Positions 1 through 6,868 are shown, counted from the stretch's first letter. The stretch: 6,868 nucleotides of DNA from Flavobacteriales bacterium CG_4_9_14_3_um_filter_32_8 (GCA_002790175.1 PFUQ01000130.1:1-6868), one strand, 5' to 3'. Program-made: numbers and translations. Notes: generated by a model from the letters alone, not told the origin.

Positions 1-42
1 TTTTATTGCAAATTATTTATTACTAACTAAAACTACTTTAAG

Positions 43-3000
43 ATGCGTACGTTATTACTTTCCTTTTTTGTTGCTAACTTTTTTGTTGTTTTTTCTCAAA
101 AAAATACTGCTCCATCTAATCCTTACCAACAAGAATTTGCTTTTGCTTATCAGCAATATCCCGATGTGCCAAAAGGAATTTTAGAAGCAGTTTCTTATAC
201 GATGACGAGGTTTCAGCATCTACAAAATGAAGAGGAAAGTTGCACTGGATTACCAAAAACGTATGGAGTAATGGGACTAACTTTAGATGGGAAAAACTAT
301 TTTAGAAATAATTTGACTTATGTTTCGCAAGTTTCAGGAATTTCGGCGAACGATATTTTACAAAGTCCACAACAAAATATTTTGGCTTATGCAGCTGCTT
401 ATCATCATGAATTAACGCTGTTAAGCCCTTCTAAATCCCAAAGTCAAAACTATGCACGCATTTTAACTCAATTAAGTGAATTACCTGATAATGGATTACA
501 ACAAGATTTTGCGTTAAATTCACACCTCTATTCAGTTCTTTCTTTTTTAAATGATGTTAAGATGCAGCAAGCATATAATTTTCCAAAGTACCAATTAGAT
601 TTAGAAAAAGTGTTTGGCGAGGAAAATCTAAAAGTGTTACAATCCTCAAAAGTGGTAATTAGCAATACTTCTATTGAAGGAGATAATGGTCAGATTTATA
701 AAATTACTACACCCAACAATAAATCAGTTGATTATCCTCCTGCAGTACAAGATTTAACCCCTTGCAATTATAGCTCACGAAGTGGAACACTTGTTTCTGC
801 AATAACTATTCATACCATTCAGGGGTCTTATGCAGGAGCTATTTCCTGGTTTAAAAATTGTTCTGCTCAAGTTTCCGCTCATTATGTGTTGCGTTCTTCT
901 GATGGACAAGTTACTCAAATGGTTTTGGAATCAAACAAAGCATGGCATGTTGGCTCTGAAAATCCTTATACGATTGGTTTTGAACATGAAGGCTGGGTAA
1001 ACGATCCTTCTTGGTACACTGTTGCGATGTATCAATCTTCTGCCGATATCGTGAGAGATATTACCAATAGTGGTTATGGGATTAGTCCGCTAAGAACAGC
1101 TTATTTTCCATGGACTGCAACTACCAACTACAACACTTCAAGTATTCCTGGAAGTTGTGTCAAAGTAAAAGGACATCAACATTATCCAAATCAAACACAC
1201 ACCGACCCAGGAGCAAATTGGAATTGGAAATATTTTGATAATTTAATTAATAATACAACTCCAATTACAACCATTACTGCAAACTCAGGAACAATAACTG
1301 ACAATGGTGGAAGCTCAGGAAATTATACTGGAGAACGACAACTGTATTTAATTCAACCAGCTAGTGCGAGTATTATCACGTTAACCAAGGTTCAATTTGA
1401 TGTAGAAAGCACTTGGGATTATTTATACATTTATGATGGAAATTCTGTTGCAGCACCTCTTATTGGTTATTATACAGGAACCACTATCCCTGCAACTATT
1501 ACCTCATCAGGGGGTAGTATTTTGCTCGAATTACGTTCGGATTGTTCTACATATGCTCCAGGATTTATATTTAATTACACTTCATCAAGCCCAGATGTTA
1601 TTGCCCCAACTACAAGTGTTACTGCTCCTTCTGGTTGGGTAACTGGAAATTTTACAACTAATTTTACGGATGCCGACAATGCTGGTGGAAGTGGATTAGA
1701 AAAAAGTTATTATCAAGTTATTGATTATGACGGTACCGAGTGGAGAGCTAATGCCAACAACGGTTTTTTCTCCGATAATTTTGATGCTGCTATTCATTCC
1801 GATTGGACAAGTGTGGTTGGAAGTTGGAGCATTAACACAAATTCTCTATTTCAATCGGATGAGGTGGAAGGCAACACCAATATTGCGGCTGCTTTAAACC
1901 AAAGTTTATCCAACCGTTATTTGTATCATTTTGAAGCAAAAATTGATGGTTCTGGAACCAATCGAAGAGCAGGTTTTCACTTTTTTGCCGATAGCGATAC
2001 GTTAACGAACAGAGGAAATTCCTATTTTGTTTGGTTTAGGGTGGACAATGCTAAATTGCAAATTTACAAAGTTGTCAATGATGTTTTTGGTCCTCCTGTG
2101 TTGGATATGCCATTAACAACCGTTGCAGGTCAGCTTTACGATTATAAGGTAATTTACGACAGAATTACAGGAAAAATAACGGTATATCGTAACAATACTT
2201 TTATTACTTCATGGGTAGATTCATCTCCAATAGCAACTGGAAATTTTATTTCTTTTAGAAGTGGTAATGCTACGCTTTCGGTGAACCAACTAAAAGTTTT
2301 TCGTTCAAGAAATCCTTCAGTAATAGTAAGCGTTGGTTCTGCTGCTACCAACGATATCCGTTACCAAAATCCAAATCCAGCAACACCCGCAGGAAAAGTA
2401 AAATCAATCGTAAACGATGCTGCTAACAATATTTCTTCCATTGCAGAACAGTTGATAAATGTCGATTGGACTCCTCCAACTGCTTTTACTGTTGAAGATG
2501 GCGTGGCAGCCGATATTGATACTACTTTAATCAATACACAATTAGATGCCAATTGGAATGCTTCTTCAGATTCTCATTCAGCCTTAGTTGGTTATTGGTA
2601 TGCTATTGGAACAACACCTGGTGATTCTAATGTGGTTTCGTGGACAAACAATTTAACTGCTACCAATTTTTCTCAAACCAGCTTAAGCCTTATTTATAAT
2701 CAAGATTATTATGTAAGTGTTAGGGCTGAAAATGGAGCAGGATTATTTACCAATATAATCGCTGATGGAATATGGGTAATGATGACAACTTCAGTAAGTG
2801 AACCAACTACTTTTACATGCTCGATTTATCCGAATCCTTTTCATCAAAATATTACCATTGATATAGAAAATAAAGGAGAAGTGGAATTAACACTTTTTGA
2901 TGTAAGTGGAAAAATTATTTTTACAAAAACTTCTTATCAACAAAAAAACATTACGCTAGATATGAAACCTTTTAACCTTGGTGCTGGCAATTATTTTCTT

Positions 3001-3051
3001 AAAATTAAAAAAGAAAATACTATAGAAACCATTCGTTTAATAAAAAACTAA
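43..3051 (+). CDS. Secreted N-acetylmuramoyl-L-alanine amidase (Amidase_2) with SLT-like, CUB, jelly-roll, FN3-like and T9SS sorting domains
   Basis: Predicted to cleave the MurNAc-L-Ala amide bond of peptidoglycan outside the cell. Residues 1-19 form a signal peptide (hydrophobic, ending FSQ). Residues 28-125 resemble a lytic transglycosylase/lysozyme-like domain: GILEAVSYTMTRF, then YGVMGL, then a P-x-x-NILAYAAAY helix. The residue matching the catalytic Glu is Met54. Residues 245-400 are Amidase_2; likely zinc ligands are H257, H378 and D388, and the likely catalytic Glu is E314 in IGFEHEG. The usual Lys two residues before the Asp is H386. A CUB domain (about 412-513, DYLYIYDG at 459-466) follows. 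Next comes an Ig-like domain that seems split by a jelly-roll (about 518-810), then an FN3-like domain (811-912) and a type A T9SS sorting domain (about 925-1002, YPNP at 929-932). The start is supported by the signal peptide; no clear promoter or ribosome binding site is visible in the 42 bases upstream. The stop lies one base before the next start, implying co-transcription. Domain calls are from motif recognition; the amidase, CUB and sorting domains are the surest. Confidence 0.93.
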   Translation: MRTLLLSFFVANFFVVFSQKNTAPSNPYQQEFAFAYQQYPDVPKGILEAVSYTMTRFQHLQNEEESCTGLPKTYGVMGLTLDGKNYFRNNLTYVSQVSGISANDILQSPQQNILAYAAAYHHELTLLSPSKSQSQNYARILTQLSELPDNGLQQDFALNSHLYSVLSFLNDVKMQQAYNFPKYQLDLEKVFGEENLKVLQSSKVVISNTSIEGDNGQIYKITTPNNKSVDYPPAVQDLTPCNYSSRSGTLVSAITIHTIQGSYAGAISWFKNCSAQVSAHYVLRSSDGQVTQMVLESNKAWHVGSENPYTIGFEHEGWVNDPSWYTVAMYQSSADIVRDITNSGYGISPLRTAYFPWTATTNYNTSSIPGSCVKVKGHQHYPNQTHTDPGANWNWKYFDNLINNTTPITTITANSGTITDNGGSSGNYTGERQLYLIQPASASIITLTKVQFDVESTWDYLYIYDGNSVAAPLIGYYTGTTIPATITSSGGSILLELRSDCSTYAPGFIFNYTSSSPDVIAPTTSVTAPSGWVTGNFTTNFTDADNAGGSGLEKSYYQVIDYDGTEWRANANNGFFSDNFDAAIHSDWTSVVGSWSINTNSLFQSDEVEGNTNIAAALNQSLSNRYLYHFEAKIDGSGTNRRAGFHFFADSDTLTNRGNSYFVWFRVDNAKLQIYKVVNDVFGPPVLDMPLTTVAGQLYDYKVIYDRITGKITVYRNNTFITSWVDSSPIATGNFISFRSGNATLSVNQLKVFRSRNPSVIVSVGSAATNDIRYQNPNPATPAGKVKSIVNDAANNISSIAEQLINVDWTPPTAFTVEDGVAADIDTTLINTQLDANWNASSDSHSALVGYWYAIGTTPGDSNVVSWTNNLTATNFSQTSLSLIYNQDYYVSVRAENGAGLFTNIIADGIWVMMTTSVSEPTTFTCSIYPNPFHQNITIDIENKGEVELTLFDVSGKIIFTKTSYQQKNITLDMKPFNLGAGNYFLKIKKENTIETIRLIKN
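1276..2472 (+). repeat. Shared C-terminal module, copy A (CUB + Ig-like/jelly-roll), inside the amidase gene
   Basis: Amidase residues 412-810 align colinearly with residues 400-793 of the downstream GH18 protein. Marker strings common to both are DNAGGSG/DNVGGSG, EWRAN, NGFF, GSGTN, RAGFH, RGNSYFVWFR, KVVNDVF, SFRSG and NDIRY. Over amidase residues 657-682 and GH18 residues 644-669, 23 of 26 positions are identical. The DNA is clearly more diverged than the protein there, with only short identical runs, so this is an old paralogous module under protein-level selection and not a recent duplication. Its likely job is glycan or cell-surface binding, or spacing, outside the cell; this is inferred from the CUB and jelly-roll folds. 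Confidence 0.8.
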
Positions 3052-3052
3052 G

Positions 3053-5683
3053 ATGACTAATTTTAAAACACTACTTTTCGCTGTTGGATTATTTTTTTCA
3101 ATCATCACTTCAGCACAATTCACTTCTATTCATCAAGAACAAAGCGAGTACTATAAAATTAACGATAATTTTACCGAAGCCCAATGGGATTCTATCAATG
3201 GAGGAGTTGCAAAAATTGCTTCGCATTCAAACAAATCGCTCTGTAACTTAGAATACGCTGTTTACGGTTGGCATCCTTATTGGGTGGGTACAGCCTATAA
3301 CAATTATGATTTTGATTTACTTTCTACATTTTCCTATTTTTCTTACGAATTAGTTCCTTCCACAGGAAGTTATTCTTCCATACACAGTTGGAAAACAACT
3401 CCATCTGTAACGATGGCTCAAGCCGCAGGAACAAAAGTAGAATTGTGCGTTACCAATTTTGGATCAGCAAATAATAATACTTTTTTAACCAACATGACTG
3501 CTCGCCAAACCTTTATCGACAGCATCATTGTGTTGTTAAATTTTAGAAATGCCGATGGCGTAAACATCGATTTTGAAGGAGTCTCGGGTAGTAATAGAAA
3601 CGATTTAACCAGTTTTATGACTGATTTATCAGTCCAACTAAAAGCTGCAATTCCTGGAGCAACAGTAACCATGGCAACCTATTCGGTTGATTGGAACAAT
3701 GTGTTCGATTTTGTGGCGTTAAACAATGTAGTCGATCAGTTTATTATTATGGGATATGGTTATTATTATGGCGGAAGTGGAACTGCAGGTCCAACCGATG
3801 TGTTGTACAGTGGCTCCATTTGGACTTCTTACAATTTAATTCGTTCCATTAATTATCATTTAGATAATGGTGTTTCCAATTCCAAATTATTAATAGGATT
3901 ACCTTATTACGGTTATGAATGGGAAACAACAGCCGGAACAATTCCTTCTGCAACAACAGGTGCGTTTTCCTCTTCACGAACTTACAGCTATGTAAAAACC
4001 AACTCAACAGGGAATTACGGCAATCGTCAGTACGATTATCAATCCGAAACGCCTTATTACACTTACCAAACTGGTGGCAACTGGCGACAAGCATTTGTGG
4101 GTGATGAGCAAAGTCTGGCGGAACGGTACGATTGGGTAAAACTACTCAACATTGGAGGGATTGGAATTTGGGCGTTGGGTTACGATGATGGTTACACCGA
4201 GTTATGGAATTTGTTGGAACAAAAATTTACCGACTGTTCTGCTATCGCTTGTTCCGATACCTTGTACGATACCGGAGGAAATTTTGGAAATTATAGAAAT
4301 AACGAAGCATTTACTTATACGATAGCACCAACTGGAGCAAGTTCCGTTAGTTTAAATTTCTTATCTTTTGGTTTAGAAGTAGGCTACGATTCGCTTTGGA
4401 TTTATGATGGAACATCCATCTCCGACCCATTAATTGGAGGATTTTCTGGAACAACATTACCGCCAGCTATCAACTCAACAGGAAATGCCTTAACACTCAA
4501 ATTCTATTCCGATGTTTCAACAATTGGAACAGGTTGGAAAGTTGAATATTCTTGCATGTTAGATACCATTCCACCAACAACTAGCATTTCAGCATCTCCA
4601 ACACCTTTTGCAACTACCGATTTTGTGAGTAACTTTATCGATGTTGATAATGTTGGTGGCAGTGGAGTGATGCACCAATTTTACCAAGTAGCCGATTATG
4701 ATGCCATAGAATGGAGAGCCAACAACAATAATGGTTTTTTCAATGATAATTTTGATGCAATCCTTCATCCCGATTGGATAAATGGTTCAGGAATTTGGAG
4801 TATCATTAGTGGAAAACTCCATCAAAACGACCAAGCCAATACCAACACCAATTTATACGCTGCATTTAATCAAAACAACAGTACTAAATTTTTATACCAT
4901 TACCAAGCAGCTATAAGTGGTTCAGGAACTAATAAACGTGCAGGATTTCATTACATGAGTGATGACGCTTCCTTGCCCAATCGAGGAAACTCTTACTTTG
5001 TTTGGTTTCGACAAGACAACGGAAAATTGCAATTTTACAAAGTGGTAAACGATGTATTTACGCTACAAAAAGAAGTCGTTTATAATTTTAATGCAGCACA
5101 AACCTACGATTACAAAATAATATATGATAAAACAACAGGCATCACCGAAGTATATGTAGATGATGTGTATATTGATTCGTGGCAAGACCTTACACCACTT
5201 TCGGTTGGAAATTATGTTTCCTTTAGAAGTGGCGATTGTGCTTACGATGTGGATGAAATCCGAATCTATCATGCTAGAACTGGAACTGAAACAATTTTAG
5301 TAGGTTCGGCAGCAATCAACGACATAAGGTACGAAAACAATCCAACAACAAGTGGAATGATACGTTCCATTGCGATAGATACTGCACATAACGTAAGTGC
5401 CATCGCAACAGAAATGGTAGATGTAGATTTTATCACCACTAGTGTAGATGAGTTGAAAGCTAATGCTTTTTCGATTTATCCTAATCCTGCAAAAGAAAGT
5501 ATTACGATAGAATTTAGCCAACTTCCAACAGGACAGTTAACGATTACCGACATTGCTGGTAAACAAGTAAAATTAACAGCATTAAATTCGGCAAAAAAAC
5601 AAGTTATTTCACTAACGAATTTAGCTCAAGGTATTTATTTTTTAAACTACAATAACCAAACTGTTAAGTTAGTTAAACAATAA
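3053..5683 (+). CDS. Secreted GH18 family glycoside hydrolase (chitinase/endo-N-acetylglucosaminidase-like) with CUB, jelly-roll and T9SS sorting domains
   Basis: Predicted to hydrolyse beta-1,4 bonds next to GlcNAc in peptidoglycan or chitin, outside the cell. Residues 1-21 are a signal peptide ending TSA before QF. The GH18 barrel spans about 66-392: first strand AVYGWHPYW (69-77), catalytic motif DGVNIDFE (168-175) with acid E175 and D173 present, IIMGYGYYYGG (231-241), IGLPYYGYEW (281-290), and the last strand IGIWALGYDDG with W373. Asn171 in place of the second Asp is common in YaaH-like members. Gly236, where the MxYD motif has Asp, is less expected. A CUB domain follows (about 400-501, with cysteines at both ends and DSLWIYDG at 446-453). 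Next comes the Ig-like/jelly-roll module shared with the amidase (504-793) and a type A T9SS sorting domain (about 800-876, YPNP at 809-812, GIYFL at 860-864). There is no FN3-like domain. The start is one base after the amidase stop, so translation is probably coupled. Substrate cannot be decided from sequence; the amidase partner favours peptidoglycan. Confidence 0.93.
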   Translation: MTNFKTLLFAVGLFFSIITSAQFTSIHQEQSEYYKINDNFTEAQWDSINGGVAKIASHSNKSLCNLEYAVYGWHPYWVGTAYNNYDFDLLSTFSYFSYELVPSTGSYSSIHSWKTTPSVTMAQAAGTKVELCVTNFGSANNNTFLTNMTARQTFIDSIIVLLNFRNADGVNIDFEGVSGSNRNDLTSFMTDLSVQLKAAIPGATVTMATYSVDWNNVFDFVALNNVVDQFIIMGYGYYYGGSGTAGPTDVLYSGSIWTSYNLIRSINYHLDNGVSNSKLLIGLPYYGYEWETTAGTIPSATTGAFSSSRTYSYVKTNSTGNYGNRQYDYQSETPYYTYQTGGNWRQAFVGDEQSLAERYDWVKLLNIGGIGIWALGYDDGYTELWNLLEQKFTDCSAIACSDTLYDTGGNFGNYRNNEAFTYTIAPTGASSVSLNFLSFGLEVGYDSLWIYDGTSISDPLIGGFSGTTLPPAINSTGNALTLKFYSDVSTIGTGWKVEYSCMLDTIPPTTSISASPTPFATTDFVSNFIDVDNVGGSGVMHQFYQVADYDAIEWRANNNNGFFNDNFDAILHPDWINGSGIWSIISGKLHQNDQANTNTNLYAAFNQNNSTKFLYHYQAAISGSGTNKRAGFHYMSDDASLPNRGNSYFVWFRQDNGKLQFYKVVNDVFTLQKEVVYNFNAAQTYDYKIIYDKTTGITEVYVDDVYIDSWQDLTPLSVGNYVSFRSGDCAYDVDEIRIYHARTGTETILVGSAAINDIRYENNPTTSGMIRSIAIDTAHNVSAIATEMVDVDFITTSVDELKANAFSIYPNPAKESITIEFSQLPTGQLTITDIAGKQVKLTALNSAKKQVISLTNLAQGIYFLNYNNQTVKLVKQ
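4250..5431 (+). repeat. Shared C-terminal module, copy B (CUB + Ig-like/jelly-roll), inside the GH18 gene
   Basis: GH18 residues 400-793 are the counterpart of amidase residues 412-810. Order and spacing of the shared motifs are kept, with only small insertions or deletions. Unlike copy A, this CUB domain has a cysteine near each end (C400 and C501) that could form a disulfide. The module here runs almost straight into the sorting domain, whereas copy A is followed by about 100 residues of FN3-like sequence. Confidence 0.8.
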
Positions 5684-5733
5684 ATTCCCTTAACTAAAGG
5701 CGGCTTAAATCAAAAAAAATAGTTAGTCAAAAA

Positions 5734-6241
5734 ATGGAACTACTAAAAATTGAAAACAAAATTTATGAAGTAAGAAGGCAAAAAATAATGTTAGATTTTG
5801 ACCTTGCCGAAATGTACGAAGTTGAAAACAGAGCCTTAAAACAAGCAGTTAAACGTAATCTTGACCGTTTCCCTAGTGACTTTATGTTTCAACTTACTAA
5901 AACAGAATGGCATGAGCTTATCACAAATTGTGATAACCTACCTGGAGGGGTAAAATTTAGTCCAGCTACACCTTGCATTTACTGAACAAGGGGTTGCCAT
6001 GTTATCAAGTGTATTAAAAAGTAAGAAAGCGTTGCATGTAAACATTGCCATTATGAGAGCCTTTGTATTTATACGCCAATACGCCTTAACCCACAAAGAT
6101 TTAACCGACAAACTAAAAGAATTGGAAACCAAATACAACAAACAATTTAAAGATGTTTACGAAGCAATAAATTACCTCTTAAAAGATACTAAGCAAAAGA
6201 AACAACAAACCGAACGTACTAAAATTGGGTACAAGAAATGA
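5734..6241 (+). pseudogene. ORF6N-domain (phage-type) DNA-binding protein, frameshifted
   Basis: The first part (5734-5985, 83 codons) begins with the typical ORF6N N-terminus: IENKIYEVRRQKIMLDFDLAEMY, interrupted here only for reading (positions 5749-5817), followed by LKQAVKRNLDRFPSDFMFQL. It stops early at TGA 5983-5985 after SPATP. The family continuation, LAFTEQGVAMLSSVL, starts in the next frame at 5972 and runs to TGA 6239-6241, ending in a probable coiled coil (LKELETKYNKQFKDVYEAI) and a basic tail. Joining P to L needs six bases where four are present (CCTT at 5971-5974), so a 2-bp deletion such as CCTCTT to CCTT explains it. An ATG at 5999 could restart translation 13 bases after the stop, but it is the internal Met of the conserved GVAML motif. 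The domain is known from phages and accessory regions and is thought to bind DNA; its target is unknown. It may be a true pseudogene or a sequencing error. It lies 50 bases after the GH18 stop and seems unrelated in function. Confidence 0.85.
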
Positions 6242-6279
6242 ATAATTAAAAAGTATTAATAGTAAAAATTTTAATGGAA

Positions 6280-6302
6280 CGAGTTACGTTTCACTAAACT
6301 CG
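6280..6302. repeat. Inverted repeat (6-bp arms, 11-base loop) in the spacer
   Basis: CGAGTT at 6280-6285 is matched exactly by its reverse complement AACTCG at 6297-6302, around the loop ACGTTTCACTA. The GC content of this short stretch stands out from the very AT-rich bases before it (6242-6275). It lies between the broken ORF6N gene and the 160-aa protein. There is no T-run on either side, so it is a poor intrinsic terminator. It could be an interspersed palindromic repeat, a protein-binding site or a leader hairpin; nothing in the window decides which. Confidence 0.4.
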
Positions 6303-6324
6303 CACCAGCAAAGGATAACAGAAG

Positions 6325-6807
6325 ATGAAACGGCAAATTAAAATAGTAATTTTTGTATTTTTAAGTATAGTGTCATCCTCTACTATAAAAGGTCAGGTGA
6401 TGTACCCATTAAGAGGGACAGGAGGAAATCAGAAATGTGAGTTAACAATCACAGTAAAGGATTATCAAGTATTTATAATAGATGCTGTTCCAAATGATAC
6501 TTTACAGAGAATAACGGATACATCTGAGGTAAATTTCTATTTAAAGTCATGTGAAGGAAAAATATATGTTGAAGAATGGTATATGAAGAATGGGGTTAGA
6601 GGCAGTATTAAATCTAAAGGGTGGTATATGGAATCCTTAGATACGTTAAAACAATATGTCATTTTCGAAGATGAATATGGTAACGATGAAAGGAAAGTTG
6701 AACCTTATTTTGAACCTGTACGAACTGGAAAATGGCAATACTATACTGAGAGTGAAAATCTTTATAAAGAGGAAAATTATATAAAAGGTGTTGTCTCTGA
6801 TAATTAG
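6325..6807 (+). CDS. Secreted protein of unknown function with a MORN-like segment
   Basis: I do not recognise this 160-aa protein as a named family. Residues 1-24 are a convincing Bacteroidota signal peptide: MKRQIK, a hydrophobic stretch IVIFVFLSIV, then a small/polar end IKGQ. There is no lipobox cysteine, so export to the periplasm or beyond is likely, not lipidation. The mature part is rich in beta-type and aromatic residues and has two cysteines (C38, C76) that could pair. Residues 134-157 (TGKWQYYTESENLYKEENYI, then KG) follow the G-x-W-x-YY...L-x-x-E-x-x-Y-x-x-G pattern of MORN/YwqK-like repeats. An earlier stretch, VEEWYMKNG (82-90), may be a degenerate relative. By eye, this gene uses more AGA, AGG and ATA codons than the two enzyme genes, which fits a different origin. 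It lies 83 bases after the ORF6N remnant. AGAAG directly before the ATG is at most a weak ribosome binding site. Confidence 0.75.
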   Translation: MKRQIKIVIFVFLSIVSSSTIKGQVMYPLRGTGGNQKCELTITVKDYQVFIIDAVPNDTLQRITDTSEVNFYLKSCEGKIYVEEWYMKNGVRGSIKSKGWYMESLDTLKQYVIFEDEYGNDERKVEPYFEPVRTGKWQYYTESENLYKEENYIKGVVSDN

Positions 6808-6868
6808 GGTAGTGTTACTATTTATCTGTTTTTTAATTTTAAAAATGTAAGAGCCTCAACCCCCCGCT

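Noticed and set aside
1..42. Promoter for the amidase gene
   Set aside because: No convincing Bacteroidota -7 element (TAnnTTTG) with a matching TTG upstream could be placed in 42 bases; the promoter may lie before the window.
1433..1642. 69-codon plus-strand open frame overlapping the CUB coding region
   Set aside because: It is Leu/Gln-rich from frame-shifted reading of the CUB sequence and has no independent support.
2154..2552. Two minus-strand open frames (63 and 65 codons) opposite the amidase gene
   Set aside because: They lie wholly opposite a strongly supported domain-coding region, have low-complexity or unconvincing protein content, and show no family motif.
3418..5521. Several minus-strand open frames and one plus-strand out-of-frame open frame (3919-4104) within the GH18 gene
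   Set aside because: All are shadows of the GH18 reading frame, whose motifs continue unbroken through these stretches.
5691..5725. TAACTA...TAGTTA inverted repeat after the GH18 gene as a terminator
   Set aside because: The arms are only 6 AT-rich bases with a loop of more than 20 bases and no T-run after the second arm.
5965..5990. Programmed ribosomal frameshift in the ORF6N gene
   Set aside because: No slippery heptamer or nearby strong structure is visible, and a simple 2-bp deletion explains the break.
5938..6141. 67-codon minus-strand open frame across the ORF6N frameshift
   Set aside because: It lies opposite conserved ORF6N coding sequence and resembles no protein family.
6830..6845. 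TTTTTA-ATTT-TAAAAA hairpin after the 160-aa gene as a terminator
   Set aside because: The stem is entirely A/T, which would be weak and is expected by chance in this AT-rich spacer; no U-tract follows.

Overview
The window looks like a piece of a Bacteroidota chromosome, most likely from the Flavobacteriales. The evidence is AT-rich DNA, starts without clear Shine-Dalgarno sites, signal peptides that end in Gln, and two large secreted proteins that each end in a type IX secretion system (T9SS) type A sorting domain (a YPNP strand followed by a G-x-YF-L strand and a basic C-terminus). No rRNA, tRNA, CRISPR array, integrase or transposase was seen.

Positions 43-5683 hold two tandem plus-strand genes separated by a single base, almost certainly one transcript. 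The first (1002 aa) is an N-acetylmuramoyl-L-alanine amidase of the Amidase_2 family. A lysozyme/SLT-like domain precedes the amidase and appears to lack its catalytic glutamate. The second (876 aa) is a family 18 glycoside hydrolase (GH18). Their C-terminal halves are diverged copies of one design: a CUB domain, then an Ig-like domain that seems to be interrupted by a jelly-roll (LamG-like) domain, then the sorting domain. The amidase alone has an extra fibronectin-III-like domain before its sorting domain. One enzyme would cut the peptide from MurNAc and the other would cut a GlcNAc-containing glycan. The pair therefore reads as a cell-surface or released kit for degrading peptidoglycan, or possibly chitin.

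Positions 5684-6868 look like accessory DNA. First comes an ORF6N-family (phage-type) DNA-binding protein gene broken by a frameshift at about 5971-5974. A short spacer follows with an inverted repeat at 6280-6302. Last is an unrecognised 160-aa secreted protein with a MORN-like segment near its C-terminus.

No wholly new multi-gene system can be claimed. The points most worth checking are the apparently dead lysozyme-like domain, the altered GH18 active-site motif, the domain-within-domain arrangement shared by both enzymes, and the palindrome in the accessory part.
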